DNA of 37,307 nucleotides from Actinomycetota bacterium (lineage in GTDB: Bacteria > Actinomycetota > Actinomycetes > Streptosporangiales > Streptosporangiaceae): assembly GCA_003168215.1 (NCBI GenBank), contig PMSW01000160.1:1-37307 (forward strand). Direction: 5' to 3'. Both the position numbers and the translations under genes were made by a program. The notes below the pieces were generated by a model. That model was given only the letters and a program-made list of their open reading frames with translations. It was not told where the DNA came from and made no database searches. Positions 16,312 to 23,535 of this stretch are shown here, in pieces. Positions within the stretch are counted from its first letter, which is position 1; the number at the start of each line of letters is the position of its first letter.

Positions 16312-16470
16312 GTGACCGAGCAGCCAGCGCTAAGCCAGCTGAACATGATCGTCCGTGACATGGACGCGACCCTGGCCTTTCTGGGGCGCCCGGTACGCCA
16401 TCGTCGAGGATCCAGACGGTAATCCGGTAGGCCTGATGAGCCCCATCGAGGATTCCCGGAAATCGTGGCC
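16312..16470 (+). pseudogene. Remnant of a VOC (glyoxalase/bleomycin-resistance) family gene
   Basis: A GTG start at 16312 behind a good GAGGAG site opens a typical VOC first strand, QLNMIVRDMDATLAF, but the frame stops at TAA within 16420-16422. Shifted by one frame, from about 16385, the typical VOC end appears: YAIVEDPDGNPVGLMSPIE. The roughly 90 residues normally between these parts are missing. This is an internal deletion with frameshift, leaving both ends recognisable. VOC proteins are metal-dependent dioxygenase, lyase or resistance proteins; this copy cannot make one. Confidence 0.8.
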
Positions 16471-16638
16471 GCCGGCCCGGCCGCCCGCGCTCCGGTCTTC
16501 GTCAAGTTCGGGCATCCCAGTACCCGGCGGCCCGGGCTGGCCGAGGCCGTCGTCATGATGGCACTCGCCAACATCGAGGGCGCTGCCCTCGGCGCAGGGA
16601 TCGTGCTGGCCGCAGTGCTCGTCCTGCTGGTTCCGTAG
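16465..16638 (+). CDS. Possible small single-helix membrane peptide
   Basis: A 57-codon frame from GTG 16465 to TAG 16638 ends in a hydrophobic helix (GAALGAGIVLAAVLVLLVP). It directly follows the VOC remnant and has no clear ribosome site. It may be the tail of another decayed gene rather than a functional peptide. I recognise no family. Confidence 0.25.
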   Translation: MAAGPAARAPVFVKFGHPSTRRPGLAEAVVMMALANIEGAALGAGIVLAAVLVLLVP

Positions 16639-16674
16639 GCTGGACGAAATATCGCTCTTCAGATTGGCCAGTCC

Positions 16675-18744
16675 ATGCGCTCCTATCCGCCGGCCCGCCT
16701 TGGCCCCGACGCTGACGACTATCACGGCGAGCATGTCGGTGATCCGTACCGATGGCTTGAGACCACCGAAGATCCGGAAGTGGCCGGCTGGATCAAGGCA
16801 CAGAACGAGGTGACCGAGAGCTTCCTGGCGGCGGTTCCGGCCCGCGAGGCCATCCGGACCCGGCTGACGGAACTCTGGGACTACCCGAAATACGGAGTGC
16901 CGTTCGAGCGCGGCGGCCGCTGGTTCCAGACCCGCAATCCGGGCCTGGCGGCCCAGCCAGTGCTGTATGTCATGGACGCGCCGGACGCTGGCGGGCGCCC
17001 GCTGCTTGACCCCAACGCCTTGTCCGAGGACGGCACGACCGCCCTTGCCGAGATCAATGTCAGCGGCGACGGCACGCTGCTCGCCTACGCGACGAGCGCC
17101 ATGGGCTCGGACTGGCAGACCTGGCGGGTCCGTGACGTTACGACTGGCGCAGACCTCGATGACGTGATCCAGTGGTCGAAATTCTGCGAAGCGGCGTGGC
17201 GGAAGGACGGGTCGGGCTTCTACTACAGCGCGATAGAGCCGGCCGCCGCAGGGACGGAGTATCTCGCGGCGAACCTGTCGCCGAGGATCTTTTTCCATCG
17301 GATCGGGACGCAGCAGCGCGACGATGAACTCGTTTTCGGCGCGCCAGAGCCCGGCTGGATACCGTACGCGGAGGTCAGCGACGACGGCCGCTACCTGGTC
17401 ATCTCGATAGAACGGGGATCGACCGAGAATCAGGTACACGTCCTTGACCTCGAGGATCCCCAGGCCGGCCTCCGGGCGCTTGTGCCGGATTTTGCCTGCA
17501 AGGCCATCGTGGTGACCAACCTCGGGATGACCTTCTACCTTCTCACCGACCATGAGGCTGAGCGCCAGCGGCTGGTTGCCGTCGACCTCGCCGCGCCGGG
17601 CCGGCCGAACTGGCGGGAGATCATCCCTGAGGCCGGCGAGACCCTCGCGGAGGCCTATTTCTTCGGCGGCAGCTTCGTCTGCCACTATCTGCGCGACGCA
17701 CACTCGGTGCTGCGCGTGCATGCGCTCGACGGTGCGCTGGTGCGCGACATCCCGGTTCCGGGCATCGCCTCGCTGGGCGGCAGCAGCGTCAGCCGCCAAG
17801 GCATCGAAGGCCGCCCAGGGAGCAACCTGGTGCACTTCCAGATCGTCTCGTTCACCGAGTCGGGCGCGCTCTGGTCGCATGAGCTGCCGACCGGCCAGAC
17901 GAAGCTCGTCCGGCCGTCCAGCGCGCGAATCGATCCCAGCGCGTTCATCACCGAGCAGGTGTACGCTCCGTCGGCCGACGGCACACCGGTCCCCATGTTC
18001 GTGACCCGGCGCCGCGACCTGGCGGCCAGCGGGGATGTACCCGTGCTGCTGTACGCGTACGGCGGGTTCGACGTGCCGCTGACACCCTCGTTCTCCGCGC
18101 TGCGGGCAGCGTGGCTGGACCGCGGCGGCCTGCTCGCCGTGGCGAACCTGCGCGGCGGCGGCGAGTACGGCAAGGCCTGGCACGAGGCCGGCATGCTGGA
18201 CCGCAAGCAGGACGTCTTTGACGACTTCTGCGGCTGCGCGCGATGGCTGGCAGCCTCCGGCTGGTCACGGCCGGGCCGCATCGCGATCATGGGCGGGTCC
18301 AACGGCGGGCTCCTCGTCGGCGCCTGCCTGACCCAGCGCCCGGAGCTCTTCGGCGCCTGCGTGGCCGAGGTCGGGGTCTTCGACATGCTCCGGTTTCACA
18401 AGTTCACCATCGGCTGGGCCTGGACCAGCGAGCTTGGCGATCCCGATGATCCGGAGCAGTATCGCTGGCTGCGGGCGTACTCGCCGCTGCACAATGTGCG
18501 GGCGGGCACACGCTACCCGCCAACCTTGCTGCTCACCGGTGATCACGACGACCGTGTCGTTCCCGGCCACTCACTGAAGTTCGCGGCCACTCTCCAGTCC
18601 GCGCAGAGCGGCGACGCGCCGATCCTGCTCCGAGTCGAGACCGGTGCCGGGCACGGGGCAGGCAAGCCAACTGGCAAGGCGATCGCCGCCGGCACCGACG
18701 TGCTTGCCTTCCTGGAATCGGTCCTGGTACCAGCTAGACGGTGA
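16675..18744 (+). CDS. Prolyl oligopeptidase family serine peptidase (S9A)
   Basis: A 689-residue prolyl oligopeptidase, which cleaves short peptides after proline. The N-terminus has the family start (YPPARLGPDADDYHGEHVGDPYRWLE); residues about 70-400 form the seven-bladed beta-propeller that gates access; the C-terminal third is the alpha/beta hydrolase. The catalytic Ser is Ser542 in GGSNGG, the Asp lies in GDHDDRVVP (residues 622-630) and the His is His660 in GAGHGAG. The triad is intact and length is typical. There is no signal peptide, so it is probably cytoplasmic. It is followed by a perfect 10-base hairpin terminator and appears to be transcribed alone. Related actinobacterial enzymes also act as oligopeptidase B-like or peptide-processing enzymes. 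Confidence 0.95.
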   Translation: MRSYPPARLGPDADDYHGEHVGDPYRWLETTEDPEVAGWIKAQNEVTESFLAAVPAREAIRTRLTELWDYPKYGVPFERGGRWFQTRNPGLAAQPVLYVMDAPDAGGRPLLDPNALSEDGTTALAEINVSGDGTLLAYATSAMGSDWQTWRVRDVTTGADLDDVIQWSKFCEAAWRKDGSGFYYSAIEPAAAGTEYLAANLSPRIFFHRIGTQQRDDELVFGAPEPGWIPYAEVSDDGRYLVISIERGSTENQVHVLDLEDPQAGLRALVPDFACKAIVVTNLGMTFYLLTDHEAERQRLVAVDLAAPGRPNWREIIPEAGETLAEAYFFGGSFVCHYLRDAHSVLRVHALDGALVRDIPVPGIASLGGSSVSRQGIEGRPGSNLVHFQIVSFTESGALWSHELPTGQTKLVRPSSARIDPSAFITEQVYAPSADGTPVPMFVTRRRDLAASGDVPVLLYAYGGFDVPLTPSFSALRAAWLDRGGLLAVANLRGGGEYGKAWHEAGMLDRKQDVFDDFCGCARWLAASGWSRPGRIAIMGGSNGGLLVGACLTQRPELFGACVAEVGVFDMLRFHKFTIGWAWTSELGDPDDPEQYRWLRAYSPLHNVRAGTRYPPTLLLTGDHDDRVVPGHSLKFAATLQSAQSGDAPILLRVETGAGHGAGKPTGKAIAAGTDVLAFLESVLVPARR

Positions 18745-18870
18745 ACGCGGTGGCCGCCGCCGTCCGGTGCGCGGCGTCCGCTGCCCGCCCGGTAAGGCCA
18801 GCTCGCTCTCGTGGCCGGTCGCCAAACGCCGCGATGATCACGGTGCGAACTCATGTTCTGGACTACCGCG

Positions 18871-18903
18871 GGGAAGGCCCGCTGGCGGGCCGAGGGCCTT
18901 CCC
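18871..18903 (+). terminator. Terminator after prolyl oligopeptidase gene
   Basis: Perfect 10-base arms GGGAAGGCCC (18871-18880) and GGGCCTTCCC (18894-18903) enclose a 13-base GC-rich loop, 126 bases after the stop and just before the aldo/keto reductase gene. Confidence 0.7.
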
Positions 18904-18952
18904 GACCGGTACGGTAGTGGCCGTGTCCAGCGATGAACGGGGCAAGATCCGC

Positions 18953-19915
18953 ATGCCAGTGACGACGCTGGCGCACAGCGGGCTGGCGGTCTCCAGAATC
19001 GGCCTTGGCCTGGCGGCTCTCGGCCGCCCCGCTTACATCACCAGCGGCCGCCAGGACGATCTGCCGGACCGCAGCGTGGCCGGCCTGCGGGCCCGCACGC
19101 ACGCGATGCTGGACGCCGCCTACGAGTCCGGGATCAGGTATTTCGATGCCGCCCGGTCCTACGGCCGGGCAGAGGAATTCCTCGGTGGCTGGCTGGCAGG
19201 CCGGGGTCACGCTGACGCGGTCGCCGGGTCCAAGTGGGGTTACCGCTACACCGGCGACTGGCGGCTGGACGCCGACCAGCAGGAGGTCAAGGAGCACTCG
19301 CTGGCCATGTTCATTACCCAGCTGGCCCAGACCCGGGCACTGCTGGGTGACCGGCTGGCCTTGTATCAGGTGCACTCACTGACGCCGGATTCTGGGCTGC
19401 TCGATGACCGCGGGCTGCTGGCCGCGCTCGCCCGGTTGCGCGCCGAGGGCGTGGTCATCGGGCTGACGACCAGCGGCCCGTTCCAGGCCGATACGCTCCG
19501 ACGCGCGCTGCAGGCAACCGTAGATGGTCAGCCGCTGTTCGCTGCCGCCCAGGTGACCTGGAATCTCCTGGAGCCGTCAGTGGCTCCAGCCGCCGCGGAG
19601 GCCGCCGCCGCCGGCTGGACGATCCTGATCAAGGAGGCCCTCGCCAACGGGCGGCTGGCCCCCGGCGGTGACCCTGCTGGCCAGCTGGCCAGGCTGGACG
19701 CGCTCGCCGCCGCCCGGAACGTCACCGCGGACGCGATCGCGCTCGCCGCCGCGCTCGCCAACCCGTGGGCGGGCGTCGTCTTGTCCGGGGCCGTCACGCC
19801 CCGGCAGCTGCAGGGGAACCTGGCGGCGCTGGCCGTCAGCGACCTTCCGGACCTGGGCCTCGCCGAGCCGCCCGGCGCCTACTGGACGGCCAGGGCCGCC
19901 AGGCCCTGGTCCTGA
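18953..19915 (+). CDS. Aldo/keto reductase family protein
   Basis: A 320-residue aldo/keto reductase with a TIM barrel. The catalytic tetrad is visible: Asp and Tyr in YFDAARSYG, Lys in AGSKWGYRY and His in LYQVHSL. The N-terminus is normal (TLAHSGLAVSRIGLGLAALG). The frame is open far upstream, but the family start supports ATG 18953; a GTG at 18923 would add ten residues and lies next to a possible -10 (TACGGT), so it cannot be excluded. It probably reduces an aldehyde or ketone with NADPH; the cofactor-binding Arg/Lys pattern of typical members is weak near the C-terminus (SGAVTPRQLQGN). It stands alone behind a terminator and converges on the kinase-like gene. Confidence 0.92.
   Translation: MPVTTLAHSGLAVSRIGLGLAALGRPAYITSGRQDDLPDRSVAGLRARTHAMLDAAYESGIRYFDAARSYGRAEEFLGGWLAGRGHADAVAGSKWGYRYTGDWRLDADQQEVKEHSLAMFITQLAQTRALLGDRLALYQVHSLTPDSGLLDDRGLLAALARLRAEGVVIGLTTSGPFQADTLRRALQATVDGQPLFAAAQVTWNLLEPSVAPAAAEAAAAGWTILIKEALANGRLAPGGDPAGQLARLDALAAARNVTADAIALAAALANPWAGVVLSGAVTPRQLQGNLAALAVSDLPDLGLAEPPGAYWTARAARPWS
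19890..19909 (+). terminator. Hairpin at the 3' end of the aldo/keto reductase gene
   Basis: Perfect 8-base arms CCAGGGCC and GGCCCTGG with a 4-base loop sit just before the stop codon. It could contribute to termination before the convergent gene. Confidence 0.4.
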
Positions 19916-20053
19916 GCGCCAGGCCCTCCCAGGCCCTGCCCCCGGTGCTGAGCGCCTGCAAGCTAAAGACCCGGCCACCCGTATCTCCGGATGCTCCCGC
20001 CTTACGGGTCCTCGGCAACCCCGTCAAGGTGGCGTCCACGGGCACCAAACACG

Positions 20054-20091
20054 GTGAATGCCACCTCCATCGGGTTGTGAATGCCACCTCC
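20054..20091. repeat. Two 15-base direct repeats
   Basis: GTGAATGCCACCTCC occurs at 20054-20068 and again at 20077-20091, start-to-start 23 bases, in the convergent gap between the reductase and kinase-like genes. Origin unknown; no transposase is nearby. Confidence 0.6.
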
Positions 20092-20121
20092 GCCGGGGCT
20101 AGCTCTACGGCAAGCCGGATC

Positions 20122-20760
20122 TCAGCCGCGGGTGAGCGCCGAGTATGCGGTCGCGATCAGGTCGGCGCAGGCATCGAGCGGCAGCGCCGTGCTGTCGATT
20201 TGCAGCTGGTACAAACCCGGGTCGTCGATGCTGGCGTTATAGAGCCTCCGCACGTACTGCGCGCGGGCACGGTCGACCTCTGGCAGGCGCTGCCGGGCGG
20301 TTGAGGCATCGACGCTCTCGATCCGGGCCGCCTGAGCGATGCGCGCCTCTGGCAGGCCGAACAGCCGTACGCGCAGCACATCGGGCCTGGCATGAAACGC
20401 TGCGCCGCCGGCGCGGCCGAGGATGACCGCGCCGGCGGCGAGAGCCTCCGTCATGATGGCCTCGGCCCGCTCGCGGAAGAAGGCAGCGTCATCCGGTGGC
20501 GGGAACGCGTCTGGGGGAGCGCAATCAGTGCCCGCGCCGAGCGCGCCGCCCGCGAGTGGCGCGAGCACGGCCATGAACCGGTCGGCCAGCGGGCGCCGGA
20601 TCGCCCCGCCCTCGGCCTCCTGGACCGACACCCGTAGCTGCGCGGCCACGTGCGAGCTGATCGCGCGATCCAGAACCGGCAGGTCGAGCCGCCTGCCAAC
20701 CTCGGGGGCGATGATGCTTCCGCCGGCGCCGTAGGCCGCCGAGATGGTAACGCCAGGCAT
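20122..20760 (-). CDS. Cytidylate kinase-like protein
   Basis: A 212-residue P-loop kinase of the cytidylate-kinase-like family (Pfam Cytidylate_kin2 type). It begins VTISAAYGAGGSIIAPEVGRRL, the glycine-rich loop plus following helix, then LPVLDRAI; a middle region contains VILGRAGGAAFHARPDVLRVRL, and a lid-like segment ends in EVDRARAQYVRRLYN. The family probably phosphorylates a nucleotide or related small molecule, but its physiological role is poorly known. Its ATG follows the TAG of the exporter gene directly (TAGATG), so it is the third gene of a MarR-exporter-kinase operon. Cytoplasmic, full length for the family. Confidence 0.85.
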   Translation of the reverse strand: MPGVTISAAYGAGGSIIAPEVGRRLDLPVLDRAISSHVAAQLRVSVQEAEGGAIRRPLADRFMAVLAPLAGGALGAGTDCAPPDAFPPPDDAAFFRERAEAIMTEALAAGAVILGRAGGAAFHARPDVLRVRLFGLPEARIAQAARIESVDASTARQRLPEVDRARAQYVRRLYNASIDDPGLYQLQIDSTALPLDACADLIATAYSALTRG

Positions 20761-22425
20761 CTAGTGCGTCCCTCCGGGAGTTAGCGGAACGGCGTCCGTC
20801 GCGGTGCCGGCCGGCCCTTCGCCAGACGGCCCGTCGCCGGCCGGGCCGGTGCCGGCCGGCGCCGGCGTGGTGTTGCTGACTCGCAGCTTGACCTGCTTGA
20901 TGAACAACGCGGCGATGACGCTGAGGACCGACACCGGCACCGCGACAAGGAACAGCCGGTCGATGGCGTGCGAGTAGGCCTGGATGATTCCCTCGTGCAA
21001 GGCAGGATTGGTGCGCTTCAGCTGGTCAAGGACTGCCGGGCTCTGGATGAGCTGAGCCACCTTGTTGCCGCCCTTGCCGCCCCCGGCCAGCGCCGCCGGC
21101 GGCAGGTAGCGCGGGAACTCGGCGACGATCCCCGCGGTCAGCACGGCACCGAGGGCCGACGCCCCGATGGCGCCCCCCATCGAGCGGAAGAAGGTGACCG
21201 ACGAGGTTCCGACGCCCATTTGCTTCATCGGCACCGCGTTCTGCACGACGAGGGTCAGTACCTGCATGAACAGCCCGAGCCCGAGGCCGAAGACCAGGAT
21301 GTCCAGGCTCACCACGAGGAGCGAGGTATGCGCGCCGAGACGGGAGAGCAGCGCCAGCCCGATGGTGACTCCGATCGTGCCGGCCAGCGGGAACCAGCGG
21401 TACTTGCCGGTGCGGGATATATAGAGGCCCGAGCCGATGCTCATGGCTAGCAGGCCTACCAGCAGGGGCAGCAGCAGCAGTCCCGACTCGGTGGCCGACA
21501 CTCCGTGCACGAGCTGCAGGTACTGCGGCAGGAAGGCGAGTGCGCCGAACATCGCGACGCCGCTGACGAAGGCGACGATGTTGGCGACGGTGAAGATCTG
21601 GAGCCGGAACAGGGCGAGCGGCAGGATCGGCTCCGGCGCCGTGGCCTCCCGGAACCCGAAGCCAGCCAGTATCAGTCCCCCCAGCGCGAACAGCCCGATG
21701 ATCTGCCACGATTCCCACGGGTAATTGGTGCCGCCCATCTGCGTGGCCAGCAGAATGCACGACACCCCCGCCACCAGCAGGAGCGCGCCCCACCAGTCAA
21801 TCTTTACCTCGCGCTTACGCACGGGCAGCCGCAGCACTCGGTTGGTGACGGCCAGCGCGGCGATGCCCAGCGGCAGGTTGACGTAGAAGATGTAGCGCCA
21901 GCTGAGGCTGTCGACGGCGAACCCGCCAGCCAGCGGGCCGACGACGCTCGCGACACCGAAGACGGCGCCGAAGTATCCCTGGTAGCGGCCTCGCTCGCGG
22001 GGCGGGATCACGTCGCCGATGATCGCGAATGCCAGCGAGAGCAGCCCGCCGCCGCCGATTCCCTGCAGCCCGCGGAAGGCGATCAGCTCGAACATGTTCT
22101 GCGACGCGCCGCAGAGCACGCTCGCCAGCAGGAACATCGCGATCGCGAGCTGGAAGACGCGCTTGCGCCCGTAAAGGTCGCCCGCCTTGCCCCACAGCGG
22201 CGTCGATGCGGTGCTGGCCAGCAGGTACGCGGTGATGACCCACGACAGCAGGTTGCTGCGGTGGAAGTCCCCGACGATGGTCGGCAGCGCCGTCGACACG
22301 ATGGTCTGGTCGAGGGCGGCCAGGAACATCCCCATCATCAGCCCGGACATGATCACCAGGATCTGCCGGTGGGTGAAGCCAGCCTCCTCTGCCGGGTTCG
22401 CGGTCGTCGTGGCCGGGGCACTCAT
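20761..22425 (-). CDS. DHA2 family MFS drug exporter (14-helix, EmrB/QacA type)
   Basis: A 554-residue proton-driven exporter with 14 predicted transmembrane helices. Helix 1 shows the DHA2 pattern GMFLAALDQTIVSTALPTIVGDF with its acidic residue, motif A is GKAGDLYGRKRV, and motif C, typical of antiporters, is in VFGVASVVGPLAGGF. The C-terminal tail after the last helix is rich in Gly/Pro/Ala (GTGPAGDGPSGEGPAGT). Its start overlaps the stop of the MarR gene by four bases (ATGA), and its stop abuts the start of the cytidylate-kinase-like gene. It probably exports a hydrophobic drug or metabolite sensed by the MarR protein. Confidence 0.94.
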   Translation of the reverse strand: MSAPATTTANPAEEAGFTHRQILVIMSGLMMGMFLAALDQTIVSTALPTIVGDFHRSNLLSWVITAYLLASTASTPLWGKAGDLYGRKRVFQLAIAMFLLASVLCGASQNMFELIAFRGLQGIGGGGLLSLAFAIIGDVIPPRERGRYQGYFGAVFGVASVVGPLAGGFAVDSLSWRYIFYVNLPLGIAALAVTNRVLRLPVRKREVKIDWWGALLLVAGVSCILLATQMGGTNYPWESWQIIGLFALGGLILAGFGFREATAPEPILPLALFRLQIFTVANIVAFVSGVAMFGALAFLPQYLQLVHGVSATESGLLLLPLLVGLLAMSIGSGLYISRTGKYRWFPLAGTIGVTIGLALLSRLGAHTSLLVVSLDILVFGLGLGLFMQVLTLVVQNAVPMKQMGVGTSSVTFFRSMGGAIGASALGAVLTAGIVAEFPRYLPPAALAGGGKGGNKVAQLIQSPAVLDQLKRTNPALHEGIIQAYSHAIDRLFLVAVPVSVLSVIAALFIKQVKLRVSNTTPAPAGTGPAGDGPSGEGPAGTATDAVPLTPGGTH

Positions 22426-22949
22426 GCGTGGCTCTCCTTGTTCAGTGGCGACGTTGTCGTTCCGGGCAGTGCTGTCGTTCCGGGCAGTGCTGCCAGGCCT
22501 GCCAGCAGAAGATCGAGCAGCCTCAGCAAGTCGCGTCGCTCGGCGTCCGGCCAGTCACCGAACACCTCGTCGAGCATCGCGGTGCGGCTGGCGCGAATAA
22601 CCGACAGGCAGTCGTGTCCCTGCGTCGTCAGGCTCATGCGGCACGCCCGGCCGTCCTTGCCGTCTGGCCTGCGAGTCACGAGCCCGAGCCGCTCCAGCCG
22701 GCCCAGCTGCCGGCTCACCGTGGACAGATCGAGTTCCACGGCGGCGGAGACATCTGACGGGCGGACATCATCATGTTCTTCGAGGGATGCAAGCAGCGGA
22801 ACGCTGGCCCGGTCCAGGCCGGGATTTATCGCCCGCAGCTGGCGCGTGCTCGCGAGGTAAATGCGCTTGCCGAGGAGCCGGAACGTGAGCTCGAGCCGTG
22901 CGGCCAGCTCGGAACCGGGCGGCCTGGCCACGGCATTCGATTCCGTCAT
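22422..22949 (-). CDS. MarR family transcriptional regulator
   Basis: A 175-residue MarR regulator with the winged-helix core: VRPSDVSAAVELDLSTVSRQLGRLERLGLVTRR, then the wing PDGKDGRACRMSLTTQG. The helices either side form the dimer interface. It is the first gene of the operon and overlaps the exporter gene by four bases. A near-perfect promoter and a palindromic operator lie immediately upstream, so it most probably represses its own operon and is released by a ligand, as in MarR-exporter pairs. The extreme C-terminal repeat ALPGTTALPGTT is unusual but is probably a disordered tail. The message appears leaderless. Confidence 0.94.
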   Translation of the reverse strand: MTESNAVARPPGSELAARLELTFRLLGKRIYLASTRQLRAINPGLDRASVPLLASLEEHDDVRPSDVSAAVELDLSTVSRQLGRLERLGLVTRRPDGKDGRACRMSLTTQGHDCLSVIRASRTAMLDEVFGDWPDAERRDLLRLLDLLLAGLAALPGTTALPGTTTSPLNKESHA

Positions 22950-22955
22950 AGCCCC

Positions 22956-22984
22956 CGCTTAGTGGATTTGGTTGCTTGCATCAA
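22956..22984 (-). promoter_or_regulatory. Promoter of the MarR-exporter-kinase operon (probably leaderless)
   Basis: On the minus strand, -35 TTGATG (plus 22979-22984) and -10 TAAGCG (plus 22956-22961) are 17 bases apart. The -10 ends six bases before the MarR ATG at 22949, so transcription should begin at or near the start codon. Confidence 0.5.
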
Positions 22985-22988
22985 CCAA
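22968..22988. promoter_or_regulatory. Likely MarR operator
   Basis: Perfect arms TTGGTTG (22968-22974) and CAACCAA (22982-22988) with a 7-base spacer overlap the -35 element of the MarR operon. A second nested repeat (TTGCTTG/CAAGCAA) overlaps it. Size and place suit binding by the MarR dimer. Confidence 0.65.
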
Positions 22989-23109
22989 GCAAAGGCTTTC
23001 ACGGTGAGCAGGGTTCACGCAACTCGGCCCGGTGGATGCACGGTGGACTCTTCCCGCCGGATGCCTGAAGCATGCGTGAGCCTCACGGAGACTGACACTA
23101 CTAATACAC

Positions 23110-23535
23110 AAGAGTAGCCACCACCTGCACGCACCGGCCGCCGCCGGCCTGATCGAGGAGGTGCCCGAGCTGGCGCGTGACCGGCGAGAGCACTGGTGGC
23201 GGCGGACCGCGGGCGCGCTGCGCTGGTCCTCGGCCGACTTCGCGGATGACGCAGCGTCCGACGTCGTCTTTCGTGCCGCCGAGTCGCTCAACCTTGACTA
23301 CCAGGTCTCGCAGTTCAGGCAGTGGACCCAGGCGAATGACGAAGAGCATGCGCGCTGGCCGGCCGGACCGTTCAGCACTGACAGCTGGATGCGCCTTACG
23401 GACGCCGAGCTCGCCGAGTTGGGGGCGGAGATGATCGCGCTGATCAGGCGGTGGGCAGATCGGGAGCTGCCCGATGACGGCCAGCAGCGTGACCCGGTCC
23501 TCGTGTTCGCCCGGGGCATCCCGGGCCAGCCGTGA
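23110..23535 (+). pseudogene. ArsR-type winged-helix regulator that has lost its DNA-binding half
   Basis: From about 23110 the frame reads SSHHLHAPAAAGLIEEVPE, matching the end of the recognition helix and the start of the wing of actinobacterial ArsR-like regulators; the effector part follows (ELARDRREHWWRRTAGALRW and on to the end). Upstream in frame there is no HTH: a TGA occurs at 23077-23079 and the intervening residues are unrelated. The nearest start is GTG 23161, giving 124 residues and no HTH. The gene overlaps the exporter gene by GTGA (23532-23535). It is either a decayed regulator or an effector-only protein still translated to couple the exporter. Confidence 0.7.

Noticed and set aside
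16115-16358. Overlapping open frames just before the VOC remnant, one ending in a GTGA overlap with it
   Set aside because: Their products look like random translation with no family resemblance; the GTGA overlap alone is weak evidence beside a decayed gene.
18644-18952. Upstream extension of the aldo/keto reductase frame
   Set aside because: It would overlap the peptidase gene and the terminator hairpin; the family N-terminus begins at 18953.
20054-20091. Direct repeats read as insertion-sequence ends
   Set aside because: No transposase, terminal inverted repeat or target duplication is seen nearby; recorded only as repeats.
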